Assembly (NCBI RefSeq): GCF_001556515.1
Contig: NZ_LSJA01000038.1
Span: 18,300 to 82,299 of the forward strand
Length of the DNA stretch: 64,000 nucleotides
Direction: 5' to 3'
Origin: Caulobacter sp. CCH9-E1
GTDB lineage: Bacteria > Pseudomonadota > Alphaproteobacteria > Caulobacterales > Caulobacteraceae
In this document: positions 32,432 to 42,286 of the stretch, piece by piece
How positions within the stretch are numbered: position 1 is the first letter of the stretch
Layout: every line of letters starts with the position of its first letter
Position numbers and translations under genes: made by a program
Notes under the pieces: model-generated
Seen by the model: the letters and a program-made list of their open reading frames with translations, nothing else
The model's database searches: none
What the model was told of the DNA's origin: nothing

Positions 32432-34762
32432 ATGATCATCCGTTCAAAGTGCGCGCGCGGCGCGACCGCCGGCCGGGAGGCCTGGAAAGGGCTGGTCATG
32501 ACGTTGGCCGCCGCCGCCGCGTTGCAGGGGCTGTGCGTCGGCGCGGCAAGCGCGGATGACGCCGACGGCGATCCGAACGCCGTCGAGCGCGTCGAGATCA
32601 CCGGCCTGAAGGCCCGTCGCGCCGCCGCCGGGACCAAGACCGAAACGCCGCTGATCGAGACGCCCCAGAGCATCACCGTGATCGACGGCGCCGAGTTGTC
32701 GCGCCGCAACGTTCAGTCGATCAACCAGGCGCTGGGTTTCGTCGCCGGCGTCGCCCCTAACCAGCGCGGCGGCATGGTCACGCGCTATGACCAACTGGTC
32801 GTTCGCGGCTTTACGCCAGGCGTTTTCTTGGACGGCATGCGCCTGATCGCCGGGCCGTACTCGATGCCGCAAATCGACTTCAATCGCATCGACCACATCG
32901 ATATCGTCAAGGGACCAGCCTCGGTGCTGTACGGCAACGCCACGCCCGGTGGCCTGGTCAACCTAGCCAGTAAGATGCCCGAGGAGGGCCGGTTTGGCCG
33001 CGTGGAAGGTCAGCTGGGCAACTACGACTCACGGCGCGTGGCGGCGGACATCAACACGCCGCTGGATAGCGAGGGCAAGTGGTTGGGCCGCCTGGCCGCC
33101 GGCTGGCAAAAGGGCGACGGCCTCACCCAAGGCACCTTCAGCGAGCGCTTCCACGTCAGTCCGATGGTGACTTTCGAGCCCACGGCTGACACCAGCCTGA
33201 CCCTGGTCGCGGCCTATCAGGAATCACCCAGCGGCGGCGGCTATTCCGGCGTCCCGGCCTATGGCTCGGTGCTGGCCAATCCGTTCGGCAAGCTGCCGCG
33301 CGACATCAACACCGGCGACCCCGGCTATGAGCGCTACGACCACAAGGCCAAGTCGCTGGCGGCCTTCTTCCGCCATGACCTCAACGAAAACCTGACCTTC
33401 CGCTCCAACGCGCGCTTTCAAAACAACACGCTCTCGTATCGCCAGCTGTATGTCGCCGGTTTCGCCACAACCGGGACAGGCGCGAACCGCAACACCGACT
33501 ACTCGACCATCATTCGCGGCGGCGGCGGCGCGGACGAGGACTTCAACACCTTGACGCTGGACAACCAGCTGAGCGGCCAGTTCGCCACCGGCGCGATCAA
33601 GCATCAGGTGTTGGCCGGTCTCGACTATCAGCGGATCACCGGCGAAAACTTCCAGCAGTTCAACACGGGTCAGACCAGCAACCCGCTGACCAGCATCCCG
33701 AACCTGAGCTTGTTCGCCCCGACCTATGGCGGAACGCTGCCCAGCTTCGATCTGAAGACGCTGTCGGCGGCCTACGTGAACACCGACTCACGGCGCGAGC
33801 AGAAGGGGCTTTACGCTCAGGATCAGATGTCGATCGGCCGGCTGCAGCTGATCGCAAGCGGCCGCTACGACTGGTACGAGCAGGTTACCGACAACAAGAA
33901 GACCGCCACCAGCAGCACGCTCAAGCAGAACGCCTTCACCATGCGGGTCGGCGGCCTCTACGAGCTGACCGACGGCCTGGCGCCCTATGTCAGCTATTCG
34001 GAATCGTTCGAGCCCCAGGCTGGCGCGACCTGGCGGGGCGAGGCTTTCGTGCCTGTCACGGGGCGCCAGATCGAGGGCGGCGTGAAGTATCAGCCCAAGG
34101 GGACCTCGGCCCTCTTTACCCTGGCCGCCTATGAACTGGAGCGCCAGAAGGTGCCGGTCGCCGATCCGCTGGCCGGCACGAATGGGATTCCCAGCACCTC
34201 GCAGGTGCAGATCGGCGAGGTCCGGGTGCGCGGCGTCGAACTGGAAGGTCGCGGCGAGGTCGCGCGCGGCCTCAGCGTGGTCGCCGCGGTCAGCTATACG
34301 GACGCGATCATTACCCAGGGCGCGCCCGCTGTGGCGGCGACAGCCACCAACAGTGGCGCGCCCACGACGACCGGCACGCGTCAACTGGGGGTTCCCGAGT
34401 GGGGCGCCTCGAGCTTCGTCTCGTATGATTTCGGTCGCGGCGGATGGGCGACGGGGGCGCTGGCCGGGCTGCGACTGGGCGCCGGCGTTCGCTATGTTGG
34501 CGGCTCGGACGGCACGACGACCTACGCCGTGATCAACAACGTCACGACGTTCCGGCGCTTCCGCACGGACGGCTTTGTGCTCGTCGACGCGCTGATCGGC
34601 TACGATCTGGGCCAGATCTCACCGAACCTGAAGGGCTGGGAGGGGGCGCTGAACGCCGCCAATCTGTTCGACAAGACCTATGTCTCCGCCTGCCCCTTCA
34701 ACAACAGCTGCTACTTCGGCGCGGCGCGGACGGTCACGGCGACATTGCGATATAGCTGGTAG
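32432..34762 (+). CDS. TonB-dependent siderophore receptor (FhuE/FoxA-like class)
   Basis: 776-aa outer-membrane receptor. Signal peptide ends near GAASA (about residue 41). A TonB-box-like VERVEITGLKARR follows, then a plug with ETPLIETPQSITVIDGAELSRRNVQSINQALGFVAGV and IDHIDIVKGPASVLYGNATPGGLVNLASK, hallmarks of hydroxamate-type siderophore receptors, and a barrel ending TATLRYSW. GAGGGG at 32421-32426 is the RBS. Ferric hydroxamate is a family-based guess. Strong hairpin at 34769-34797 follows. Confidence 0.9.
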   Translation: MIIRSKCARGATAGREAWKGLVMTLAAAAALQGLCVGAASADDADGDPNAVERVEITGLKARRAAAGTKTETPLIETPQSITVIDGAELSRRNVQSINQALGFVAGVAPNQRGGMVTRYDQLVVRGFTPGVFLDGMRLIAGPYSMPQIDFNRIDHIDIVKGPASVLYGNATPGGLVNLASKMPEEGRFGRVEGQLGNYDSRRVAADINTPLDSEGKWLGRLAAGWQKGDGLTQGTFSERFHVSPMVTFEPTADTSLTLVAAYQESPSGGGYSGVPAYGSVLANPFGKLPRDINTGDPGYERYDHKAKSLAAFFRHDLNENLTFRSNARFQNNTLSYRQLYVAGFATTGTGANRNTDYSTIIRGGGGADEDFNTLTLDNQLSGQFATGAIKHQVLAGLDYQRITGENFQQFNTGQTSNPLTSIPNLSLFAPTYGGTLPSFDLKTLSAAYVNTDSRREQKGLYAQDQMSIGRLQLIASGRYDWYEQVTDNKKTATSSTLKQNAFTMRVGGLYELTDGLAPYVSYSESFEPQAGATWRGEAFVPVTGRQIEGGVKYQPKGTSALFTLAAYELERQKVPVADPLAGTNGIPSTSQVQIGEVRVRGVELEGRGEVARGLSVVAAVSYTDAIITQGAPAVAATATNSGAPTTTGTRQLGVPEWGASSFVSYDFGRGGWATGALAGLRLGAGVRYVGGSDGTTTYAVINNVTTFRRFRTDGFVLVDALIGYDLGQISPNLKGWEGALNAANLFDKTYVSACPFNNSCYFGAARTVTATLRYSW

Positions 34763-34768
34763 GCCAGG

Positions 34769-34797
34769 GCGGCTGGCGATTTCATGTCGCCAGCCGC
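34769..34797 (+). terminator. Hairpin after the siderophore receptor
   Basis: GCGGCTGGCGA (34769-34779) and TCGCCAGCCGC (34787-34797) form a perfect 11-bp stem with a 7-base loop, 6 bases after the receptor stop. There is no T-tract, as is common for GC-rich genomes, so termination strength is uncertain. Confidence 0.6.
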
Positions 34798-35060
34798 ACA
34801 GTCCATCGCTCTTGTGCGTCAGCTGCCGTTTGCGAATGGCGATCGAGTGTCTGAGTTCTGGTACGCCGCCAACGGCGGCTCCTGGCCACGTCCTGGAAGT
34901 CCGTTCGATGGTGAGCGTAGTGACGCTCGAGCGTCATCGCGCTCATGCCAAGGTAGGAGGCCGCGAGCCAGATATCGACATTGGCCTCCATAAGAAGGGG
35001 GGGCGGCGGTGGGGCGCACCCAGTGCGGCGTGATGGCCTCGGACAAGCCCGCATCGGCAT
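34782..35060 (-). pseudogene. Frameshifted C-terminal remnant of a tyrosine recombinase (integrase)
   Basis: Read on the minus strand, the piece starts with AGLSEAITPHWVRPTAA (the H-x-x-R box of tyrosine recombinases), breaks frame at a run of seven G (34997-35003), then resumes as MEANVDIWLAASYLGMS and TLERHYAHHRTDF, the last catalytic block with its nucleophilic Tyr. The N-terminal two-thirds are absent. It abuts the 3' end of tRNA-Val, the usual place for such an integrase. The homopolymer could also be a sequencing error, but the missing N-terminus shows decay regardless. Confidence 0.7.
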
Positions 35061-35078
35061 CGTAAAATAAGGGGAAAA

Positions 35079-35153
35079 TGGTGGATGCGACAGGGATTGA
35101 ACCTGTGACCCCCTCGGTGTGAACGAGGTGCTCTCCCGCTGAGCTACGCATCC
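35079..35153 (-). tRNA. tRNA-Val (CAC)
   Basis: 75-base tRNA with encoded CCA. Acceptor GGATGCG pairs with CGCATCC, the D arm is GCTC-AGCGGGA-GAGC, the anticodon arm is CCTCG-TTCACAC-CGAGG with anticodon CAC (Val, GTG codon), and the T arm is ACAGG-TTCAATC-CCTGT. All arms are complete. The integrase remnant lies directly on its 3' side. A T-rich stretch without a hairpin follows the 3' end. Confidence 0.95.
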
Positions 35154-35200
35154 GCCGTGTGGAGGGGTCCGAAACGAACCCGTCCGCGAGAGGAGGGGGC

Positions 35201-35914
35201 CTATAGCCCGGTGTTCGCCGCGGGGCAAGAGGCCAATAGCGTGATGCAGGCGTTCGGCACGTCCAAAAAGCTGTGGATGACCAAATCGCCGCCCAGCGTC
35301 TCGACCGGATCCTCGGTGTAGCCGAACGAGACCAGCACGCTGGGCACTCCGGCGTTCCTGGCGCCGAGGGCGTCGTTGATGCTGTCGCCGACCATCACCG
35401 CGCGGGCGACATCGCCGCCGACAGCGGCCACCGCCGCGGCGACGTGGCGGCCGTCGGGCTTGGCGGCCGGAGCGCTGTCGGCGCCGACCACCGCGTCGAA
35501 GAAGGGCGTCAGGCCCGTGGCGTCCAGCAACGCGACCGACAGGTGGGTCAGCTTGTTGGTGCACACGACCAGGCGCGCGCCGGCGGCCTTCAGGTCGGTC
35601 AGGGTCTCGACCACGCCGGGGAAGGGCGCGCTCTCGTCGGCGATGCGGGTCAGGTAGAGGTCGATGAAGCGCTGGACCAGGGCGGGCGCGTGCTCGGCGT
35701 CCAGCGGCGCGCCGGCGGCGGCGAACCCGCGCTCCAGCAAGGCCCGCGCGCCTCGGCCGACCATCAGCCGCACCTCGTCGAAGGGCAGGGCGGGCAGGGA
35801 CTCTTCGGCCAGGATGGCGTTCAGCGAGCCGACGAGGTCGGGCGCGGTGTCCACCAGCGTGCCGTCCAGGTCGAAGGCGATCGTCGCCCCGTTCAGGTCA
35901 TGAAGCGCGTGCAT
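35201..35914 (-). CDS. gph: Phosphoglycolate phosphatase (HAD family)
   Basis: 237-aa cytosolic phosphatase that removes phosphate from 2-phosphoglycolate. The HAD motif I is FDLDGTLVD (catalytic Asp15 and Asp17); motif II is VVCTNKL; motif III Lys is in [10 protein letters not shown]; motif IV is [17 protein letters not shown]. Cap domain spans about 25-90. Divergent from glmU across 69 bases. Family membership is sure; substrate is assigned from the close match to Gph-type layout. Confidence 0.85.
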   Translation of the reverse strand: MHALHDLNGATIAFDLDGTLVDTAPDLVGSLNAILAEESLPALPFDEVRLMVGRGARALLERGFAAAGAPLDAEHAPALVQRFIDLYLTRIADESAPFPGVVETLTDLKAAGARLVVCTNKLTHLSVALLDATGLTPFFDAVVGADSAPAAKPDGRHVAAAVAAVGGDVARAVMVGDSINDALGARNAGVPSVLVSFGYTEDPVETLGGDLVIHSFLDVPNACITLLASCPAANTGL

Positions 35915-35983
35915 GGGTCTGGCCTTTCGGCCAATTGCACGGCTAATGCAACTTTGGTTCGCCTCCAGGGAGTCGCGAGAGCC

Positions 35984-37375
35984 ATGACCGTCCCCGTCTT
36001 ACAGCCCGTTCGGCCGCGCGCCGCCGTGATCCTGGCGGCCGGCCAGGGCACGCGGATGAAGTCGCCGACTCCCAAGGTGCTGCACAGGCTGGCGGGGCGG
36101 ACCCTGCTGGACCACGCCATCGACGCGGCCGAGGGCCTGGGCTGCGAGCGGATCGTCGTCGTGGTCGGCGCGCACAGCCCTCAGGTCGGCGAGGCCGCGC
36201 GCAAGCGCCTGGGGCCGAACGCGACCGTGGTCCAGGACCCGCCGCTGGGCACCGGCCACGCCGTGCTGGCGGCCAAGGACGCGCTGGCGGACTTCGACGG
36301 CGACGTCGTCGTCACCTATGCCGACTGCCCGCTGACCACCGCCGGGGTGATCGCGCCGCTGTTCGACCAGATCACCGGCGGCGCCCATGTCGCGGTGCTG
36401 GGCTTCGAGGCCCACAACCCGACCGGCTACGGCCGCCTGATCCTGGCCCCCGGCCACGTGCTGCTGCGCATCGTCGAGGAGAAGGAGGCCGACCTCGCCA
36501 CCCAGCAGGTCAAGCACTGCAACTCCGGCGTCCTGGCCGCGGACCGCGCCGTGCTGTTCGACCTGCTGGCCAATGTCCGCAACGACAACGCCAAGGGCGA
36601 ATACTACCTGACCGACGTCGTCGGCCTGGCCCACGACCGCAAGCTGGTCACCCGCGCGGCCTTCGCGCCGGAGGCCTCGGTGCAGGGCGTCAATTCGCAA
36701 GGCGAGCTGGCCGCCGCCGAGGCCGTCTGGCAGAGGGCCCGCCGCCACGCCCTGATGGTCGAGGGTGTCAGCATGCCCGCGCCCGACACCGTTCACCTGT
36801 CATGGGACACCAAGATCGCCGGCGGGGCGGTGGTCGAACAGTTCGTGGTCTTCGGTCCGGGCGTCAGCATCGAGAGCGGCGCGGTGATCAAGGCCTTCAG
36901 CCACCTGGAAGGCGCGCGCGTCGGCGAGGGCGCCCTGATCGGCCCCTACGCCCGCCTCCGCCCCGGCGCCGAGATCGGCCCCGAGGCCCACATCGGCAAC
37001 TTCGTCGAGGTCAAGAAGGTCAAGGTCGGCAAGGGCGCCAAGGCCAACCACCTTTCCTATCTGGGCGACGGCTCGATCGGCGAGAAGGCCAACATCGGCG
37101 CGGGCACGATCTTCTGCAACTACGACGGCTTCGAGAAGTTCGAGACCCATGTCGGCAAGGGCGCCTTCATCGGTTCCAACAGCGCCCTGGTCGCGCCCGT
37201 GCGGGTCGGCGACGGGGCCATGACCGGCTCGGGCTCGGTGATCACCAAGGACGTCGAGGACGGGGCGCTGGCCCTGGCGCGTCCCGAACAGACCATCAAG
37301 GCAGGGTGGGCGACCAAGTTCCGCGCCCTCAAACAAGCCCAAAAAGATAAGAAGAAGGACGCGAAGACGAAATGA
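35984..37375 (+). CDS. glmU: Bifunctional UDP-GlcNAc pyrophosphorylase / GlcN-1-P acetyltransferase
   Basis: 463-aa cytosolic enzyme making UDP-GlcNAc for peptidoglycan and LPS. The N-terminal uridylyltransferase part has [21 protein letters not shown] and [12 protein letters not shown], the middle [13 protein letters not shown]. The C-terminal half is a left-handed beta-helix of hexapeptide repeats ([36 protein letters not shown]) with the acetyltransferase [10 protein letters not shown] motif. Start ATG 35984; earlier codons are Gln/Ala-rich shadow. Overlaps rpiA by ATGA. Confidence 0.96.
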   Translation: MTVPVLQPVRPRAAVILAAGQGTRMKSPTPKVLHRLAGRTLLDHAIDAAEGLGCERIVVVVGAHSPQVGEAARKRLGPNATVVQDPPLGTGHAVLAAKDALADFDGDVVVTYADCPLTTAGVIAPLFDQITGGAHVAVLGFEAHNPTGYGRLILAPGHVLLRIVEEKEADLATQQVKHCNSGVLAADRAVLFDLLANVRNDNAKGEYYLTDVVGLAHDRKLVTRAAFAPEASVQGVNSQGELAAAEAVWQRARRHALMVEGVSMPAPDTVHLSWDTKIAGGAVVEQFVVFGPGVSIESGAVIKAFSHLEGARVGEGALIGPYARLRPGAEIGPEAHIGNFVEVKKVKVGKGAKANHLSYLGDGSIGEKANIGAGTIFCNYDGFEKFETHVGKGAFIGSNSALVAPVRVGDGAMTGSGSVITKDVEDGALALARPEQTIKAGWATKFRALKQAQKDKKKDAKTK

Positions 37376-38058
37376 GCAGCGCCGACGATCAGAAGCGCGC
37401 CTCGGGCGAGGCCGCCGCGCAACTCGTTGAGAACGGCATGGTGGTGGGCCTGGGCACCGGCTCGACGGCCGCCTGGTTCGTCAAGGCGCTGGCCGCGCGC
37501 AAGCTGAGCGACATCAAGGGCGTGCCGACCTCGGACGCCACCGCCGCCCTGGCGCGCGAGCTGGGCATCCCGCTGGTCGCGCTGGACGACGTCAAGACGA
37601 TCGACCTGACCGTGGACGGCGCCGACGAGATCGGACCGGGCCTTAGCTTGATCAAGGGCGGCGGCGCGGCCTTGCTGCGCGAGAAGCTGGTCTGGGAAGC
37701 CTCGACCCGCTGCGTCGCGATCGCCGACGCCGCCAAGCGCGTGCCGGCCCTGGGCAAGTTCCCGCTGCCGATCGAGGTCGTGCGCTTTGGCCACGTCCAC
37801 ACCGGCCATCGCCTGGCCGACATCGCCGCCGAGTTCGACCTGCCGCCGCCGCGCCTGCGCACGGCCGAGCGGGGCGTCGTCGTCACCGACGGCGGCAACC
37901 TGATCTACGACATGGCCTCGGGCCGCATCGACGAGCCGGCGGCGCTGGCCACGGCTCTGAAGAGCGTCACGGGCGTGGTCGACCACGGCCTGTTCCTCGA
38001 CCTCGCCGACGAGGCGCTGGTCGGCACGGACGAGGGCGTGGTGCGCCTGGTTCCCTGA
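37372..38058 (+). CDS. rpiA: Ribose-5-phosphate isomerase A
   Basis: 228-aa cytosolic enzyme that interconverts ribose-5-phosphate and ribulose-5-phosphate. Motifs include [17 protein letters not shown] near residue 25, [24 protein letters not shown] and the C-terminal [21 protein letters not shown]. Catalytic Glu in [14 protein letters not shown] and Lys in LLREKLV are present. Start overlaps the glmU stop by 4 bases; the following gor gene begins 41 bases downstream, so glmU-rpiA-gor may form one unit. Confidence 0.96.
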   Translation: MSSADDQKRASGEAAAQLVENGMVVGLGTGSTAAWFVKALAARKLSDIKGVPTSDATAALARELGIPLVALDDVKTIDLTVDGADEIGPGLSLIKGGGAALLREKLVWEASTRCVAIADAAKRVPALGKFPLPIEVVRFGHVHTGHRLADIAAEFDLPPPRLRTAERGVVVTDGGNLIYDMASGRIDEPAALATALKSVTGVVDHGLFLDLADEALVGTDEGVVRLVP

Positions 38059-38099
38059 CGTCTTACATAGAGCCCCACGCTTAGGTTCGGAGGCCGGTG

Positions 38100-39500
38100 A
38101 TGGCTGACTACGACTATGATCTCTTCGTCATCGGCGCGGGCTCGGGCGGCGTGCGCGCAGCCCGCCTGGCCGCCATGAGCGGCGCCAAGGTCGGCGTGGC
38201 CGAGGAGTACCGGGTCGGCGGCACCTGCGTGATCCGCGGCTGCGTGCCCAAGAAGTTCATGGTCTACGCCAGCGAGGTCACCAGCCAGCTGAAGACAGCC
38301 AAGGGCTATGGCTGGACGTTCGAGGACGCCAAGTTCGACTGGAAGAAATTCCTGCACGACAAGGACGTCGAGATCGCCCGCCTGTCGGGGATCTACGTCA
38401 CCAACCTTCAGAAGGCTGGCGCGGATCTGCTCCACGGCCGCGCCCAGGTCGTCGACGCCCACACCGTCGAGGTGCTGCCCAAGGATGGGTCCGACGACGC
38501 GGGGACCTATACCGCCCGGAAGATCCTGATCGCCACGGGCGGTCGTCCGGTGAAGCCGGAGTTTCCCGGCGCGGAGTTCGGCATCACCTCGGATGAGGCG
38601 TTCCACCTGCCGACGCTGCCCAAAAGCATCATGATCGTCGGCGGCGGCTATATCGCGGTCGAGTTCGCCGGCATCTTCGCGGGGCTGGGCGTCGAGACGA
38701 CGCTGCTCTATCGCGGCGCCAACATCCTGCGCGGCTTCGACGACGACGTCCGCGCCCACCTCGCCGACGAGCTGGGCAAGCGGGGCGTCAAGGTCGTGCT
38801 GGGCTGCTCGCACACCCGCATCGAAAAGCAGGAAGACGGCGCGCTGCTCAGCGTCCTGAACAACGACCTGACCTTCGAGACCGAGGCGGTGATGTTCGCC
38901 ACCGGCCGCGAGCCCTACGTCCAGGGCCTGGGCCTCGAGAAGGCGGGCGTGAAGCTGAACGAGCGCGGCGCCATCGCCGTGGACGCCTATTCCAAGACCA
39001 ATGTCGACAGCATCTGGGCTGTCGGCGACGTCACCGACCGGATCAACCTGACGCCGGTGGCGATTCGCGAGGGCGCGGCCTTCGCCCAGACCGAGTTCTA
39101 CGACAACCCCACGACCTTCGATCACGACATGGTCGCCTCGGCGGTGTTCTCGCAGCCGCCGGTCGGCGCGGTCGGCATGAGCGAGGCCGAGGCGCGGCAC
39201 GCGTTCGGCGCGGTCGACATCTATCGCTCGGTGTTCCGTCCGATGAAGATCACCTTCTATGGGGGGCAGGAGCGGTGCCTGATCAAGCTGGTGGTTAAGG
39301 CCGACGACCAGAAGGTCGTGGGCGTTCACGTGGTGGGCCCTGACTCGCCCGAGATCATCCAGATGGCCGCCATCGCCGTGAAGATGGGCGTGACCAAGCC
39401 GCAGTGGGACTCCACCTGCGCCGTGCACCCCACGCTGGCCGAAGAGCTGGTGACGATGCGCGAGAAATACGTGCCAGTCGAAGTCGGCGGGGTGGGATGA
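38100..39500 (+). CDS. gor: Glutathione reductase
   Basis: 466-aa FAD flavoprotein that reduces glutathione disulfide with NADPH. FAD motif is VIGAGSGGVRAARLAA, redox pair Cys-x4-Cys is GGTCVIRGCVPKKFMVYA, NAD(P) motif is IVGGGYIAVEFAGIFAGLG, and the catalytic His/Glu pair is near CAVHPTLAEELVTM. ATG 38100 is set by GGAGG at 38089-38093; a GTG at 38097 is in the same frame. The Arg in TTLLYRG after the nucleotide-binding motif is consistent with NADPH rather than NADH. Confidence 0.94.
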   Translation: MADYDYDLFVIGAGSGGVRAARLAAMSGAKVGVAEEYRVGGTCVIRGCVPKKFMVYASEVTSQLKTAKGYGWTFEDAKFDWKKFLHDKDVEIARLSGIYVTNLQKAGADLLHGRAQVVDAHTVEVLPKDGSDDAGTYTARKILIATGGRPVKPEFPGAEFGITSDEAFHLPTLPKSIMIVGGGYIAVEFAGIFAGLGVETTLLYRGANILRGFDDDVRAHLADELGKRGVKVVLGCSHTRIEKQEDGALLSVLNNDLTFETEAVMFATGREPYVQGLGLEKAGVKLNERGAIAVDAYSKTNVDSIWAVGDVTDRINLTPVAIREGAAFAQTEFYDNPTTFDHDMVASAVFSQPPVGAVGMSEAEARHAFGAVDIYRSVFRPMKITFYGGQERCLIKLVVKADDQKVVGVHVVGPDSPEIIQMAAIAVKMGVTKPQWDSTCAVHPTLAEELVTMREKYVPVEVGGVG

Positions 39501-40732
39501 CTGAGGCGGGCGTCCTGCCGGACGCTGCGGAGCGCCGCACCCGCTGGCTGGGCGGCCTCGCTGTCTTCATGATGGTGATGACGCCGCTGCTGGGCTACCT
39601 GGCGCCCAAGCAGTTCGCCGCTTTGCTCAGCCTCGTCGGCCTGCTGGCCGCGCCGGGCCTCTTCCGATCGCGGCCGCCGCTCTTGCCCATGTTCGCCCTG
39701 GCGCTGCTGGCGCTGTGGTCGCTGATCAGCCTGAACTGGACGCCGGCCCTGCCGGATCCGGCGAGGCTCAAGAAGTTCGGCGCGGTCGAGAGCTTCACGG
39801 CCTTCAAGCTGTTCCTGCAACTAGGACTCTATGGCGCCGCGGTCGCCATGCTGGGCCAGATGTCGACGCGCTCGACGCGCTTGGCGTCCCGGGTGATGCT
39901 GGCCTGCGCCGCGCTGCTGGCGCTGGTCACCTGCCTGGACGGCGTGCTGGGCGCCAAGATCTATCAGGCGGTCCGCCAGGCCAGCGGCGATCCCCTGACG
40001 CCCGATCTGGCGATGGTGAAGGTGTCGATGGGGACCTATCCGCTGGTCCTCCTGCTGTGGCCCTGCGCGCGCGTGCTGGGCGCCTCGACCCTCAAGGGGC
40101 GCAACAGCCTGACGGCGATCCTGTTCGTGCTGGTCCTGGTCGGCGCGCACCTGACGGGCGCGGACGCCCCGGTCGTCGCCCTGCTGCTGGGCGGGCTGGT
40201 CTGGCTGGGCGTGCGGTTCATCGGCAAACCCGTCGTACGGGTCCTGATCCCGCTGGTCTCCGCGGCCTTCATCTTCGCGCCGATGGCGATGCTGTGGGGC
40301 CAGAAGTCAGGCTTTGTCGCCTGGCTGCATGCGCTGGTTCCGCCCTCGTGGGATCATCGCCTGAACATCTGGGCCTTCGCCACCGACCGCATCCTGGAGC
40401 ACCCGATGCGCGGGTGGGGGATCGACGCCAGCCGCACCTTTGGCGCGGCCATCCCGCTGCACACCCATAACGCGCCCCTGCAGATCTGGCTGGAGCTGGG
40501 CGCGTTCGGCGCGGCCATGGCGGCCGCCTTCTACGCCTGGATCCTGTATGGCGTCCTGAGCTGGACCGAAACGAACCGGCGCGACGGCGCCATGGCGGCC
40601 GGCGCGGCGGTGTCCTATCTGGTGGTCAGCGGTTTCAGCTTCGGGGTCTGGCAGGAGTGGTGGCTGGCCCTCGGCGCTTTGACCGTCATCGCCTGCGGCG
40701 TTGCGCAAAAATCCAGCGCTTCGTCGCGATAG
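39497..40732 (+). CDS. O-antigen ligase/polymerase-like membrane protein
   Basis: 411-aa polytopic membrane protein of the Wzy/WaaL superfamily with about 10-11 hydrophobic helices. A conserved periplasmic block contains [50 protein letters not shown], the HxH-Arg/Asn region typical of O-antigen ligases. It may attach or polymerise surface polysaccharide; which one is unknown. Its ATG overlaps the gor stop (ATGA), an unusual partner and no sugar genes flank it. Ends shortly before the class II DAHP synthase gene. Confidence 0.82.
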   Translation: MTEAGVLPDAAERRTRWLGGLAVFMMVMTPLLGYLAPKQFAALLSLVGLLAAPGLFRSRPPLLPMFALALLALWSLISLNWTPALPDPARLKKFGAVESFTAFKLFLQLGLYGAAVAMLGQMSTRSTRLASRVMLACAALLALVTCLDGVLGAKIYQAVRQASGDPLTPDLAMVKVSMGTYPLVLLLWPCARVLGASTLKGRNSLTAILFVLVLVGAHLTGADAPVVALLLGGLVWLGVRFIGKPVVRVLIPLVSAAFIFAPMAMLWGQKSGFVAWLHALVPPSWDHRLNIWAFATDRILEHPMRGWGIDASRTFGAAIPLHTHNAPLQIWLELGAFGAAMAAAFYAWILYGVLSWTETNRRDGAMAAGAAVSYLVVSGFSFGVWQEWWLALGALTVIACGVAQKSSASSR

Positions 40733-40844
40733 CGCGATAACGAAATTCCTCATCTGGCCGGATCGGCGCGCATCGATCGCACGATTTTGCCTTTCGGTTC
40801 CATTCGCGGTATCTACGCCGCCCCTTGTTGCTGTTGAGCCTGTC

Positions 40845-42224
40845 ATGACCGCCCGCTGGACCCCCGCCGCCTGGAGAGCCAAACCCGCCAAGCACATCCC
40901 CGCCGACTATCCGGACGCGGGCGCTGTAGAGCGGGTCGAGCAGACGCTGCGCCAGATGCCGCCGCTGGTCTTCGCCGGCGAGGCGCGCCGCCTGAAGAGC
41001 CTGCTGGGCGATGTCGCGGAGGGGCGGGCCTTCCTGCTGCAGGGCGGCGACTGCGCCGAGAGCTTCAAGGAATTCCACGCCGACAATATCCGCGACACCT
41101 TCCGCTTGATCCTGCAGATGGCGGTGGTGCTGACCTTCGCCGGGGGCAAGCCGGTGGTGAAGGTGGGCCGCATCGCCGGCCAGTTCGCCAAGCCGCGCTC
41201 GGAGCCGACCGAGGTCCAGGGCGACGTGACCCTGCCGTCCTACCGCGGCGACATCATCAACGGCATGGACTTCAACGAGGCCGAGCGGGTTCCCGATCCC
41301 GACCGCCTGCTGAAGGCCTACGGCCAGTCGGCCGCGACGCTGAACCTGCTGCGCGCCTTCGCCAGCGGTGGTTACGCCGACCTCTACAACATCCACCGTT
41401 GGACCCTGGGCTTCGTCGGCGACAGCCCGCAGGGCGCGCGCTATCGCGAACTGTCCGAGAAGATCTCCGAGGCCCTGACCTTCATGGCGGCCGTCGGCGT
41501 CACGCCCGACACCCAGCCCGACCTGCGTCGCGTCGAGTTCTTCACCAGCCACGAGGCCCTGCTGCTGGGCTTCGAGGAAGCCATGACTCGCGTCGATAGC
41601 ACCTCGGGCGACTGGTACGACACCAGCGCCCACCTGCTTTGGATCGGCGAGCGCACCCGTCAGCTGGACGGCGCCCACGTCGAGTTCATGCGCGGCGTGA
41701 AGAACCCGATCGGCCTGAAGTGCGGCCCGACCATGGAGGGCGACGACCTGCTGCGCCTGATCGACGTCCTGAACCCGAACAACGAGCCGGGCCGCCTGAC
41801 CCTGTACGGCCGCTTCGGCTCGGACAAGATCGCCGATCGCCTGCCGCGCCTGATGCGGGCGACCAAGAGCGCCGGCCGTTCGGTGGTCTGGGCGACCGAC
41901 CCGATGCACGGCAACACGCTGAAGGCCTCGACCGGCTACAAGACCCGCCCGTTCGACCGGATCCTCTCCGAAGTGAAGAGCTTCGTGGAAATCGCCCAGT
42001 CCGAGGGCGTGCACCCCGGCGGCGTCCACCTGGAGATGACCGGCCAGAACGTCACCGAATGCCTGGGCGGCGCCCGCGCGGTCTCGGAGACGGAGCTCGC
42101 CGACCGCTATCACACGCACTGCGACCCGCGCCTGAACGGCGAGCAGGCGCTGGAACTGGCCTTCCTGGTGGCCGAGAAGCTGAAGGCCGCTCGCGACGAC
42201 CAGCGCCGCCTGGCCGCGGGCTAG
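40845..42224 (+). CDS. aroG: Class II 3-deoxy-7-phosphoheptulonate synthase (DAHP synthase)
   Basis: 459-aa cytosolic enzyme that joins PEP and erythrose-4-phosphate, the first step of aromatic amino-acid synthesis. Class II motifs are [50 protein letters not shown] and [14 protein letters not shown]; metal ligands Cys/His/Glu/Asp are seen among these. Start ATG 40845 follows a weak RBS; the longer upstream frame reads as Arg/Pro-rich leader. The symbol follows common alphaproteobacterial naming for this class; other catalogues call it aroF or aroH. Confidence 0.93.
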   Translation: MTARWTPAAWRAKPAKHIPADYPDAGAVERVEQTLRQMPPLVFAGEARRLKSLLGDVAEGRAFLLQGGDCAESFKEFHADNIRDTFRLILQMAVVLTFAGGKPVVKVGRIAGQFAKPRSEPTEVQGDVTLPSYRGDIINGMDFNEAERVPDPDRLLKAYGQSAATLNLLRAFASGGYADLYNIHRWTLGFVGDSPQGARYRELSEKISEALTFMAAVGVTPDTQPDLRRVEFFTSHEALLLGFEEAMTRVDSTSGDWYDTSAHLLWIGERTRQLDGAHVEFMRGVKNPIGLKCGPTMEGDDLLRLIDVLNPNNEPGRLTLYGRFGSDKIADRLPRLMRATKSAGRSVVWATDPMHGNTLKASTGYKTRPFDRILSEVKSFVEIAQSEGVHPGGVHLEMTGQNVTECLGGARAVSETELADRYHTHCDPRLNGEQALELAFLVAEKLKAARDDQRRLAAG

Positions 42225-42263
42225 AGAACGGCGCTATCTGGCGTCGTCCGTCCCGGGACGATA

Positions 42264-42284
42264 GCTTCCTCTTGGGGAGGAAGC
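42264..42284. promoter_or_regulatory. Hairpin that would sequester the RBS of the protease-like gene
   Basis: GCTTCCTC (42264-42271) and GAGGAAGC (42277-42284) form a perfect 8-bp stem with a 5-base loop. The right arm contains most of the GGGGAGG ribosome-binding site, two bases before the ATG at 42287. Translation could therefore be gated by this fold. Confidence 0.5.
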
Positions 42285-42286
42285 GC

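Noticed and set aside
35935..35951. TTGCA-N7-TGCAA inverted repeat between gph and glmU
   Set aside because: Only 5-bp arms in a short promoter gap; too weak to call an operator.
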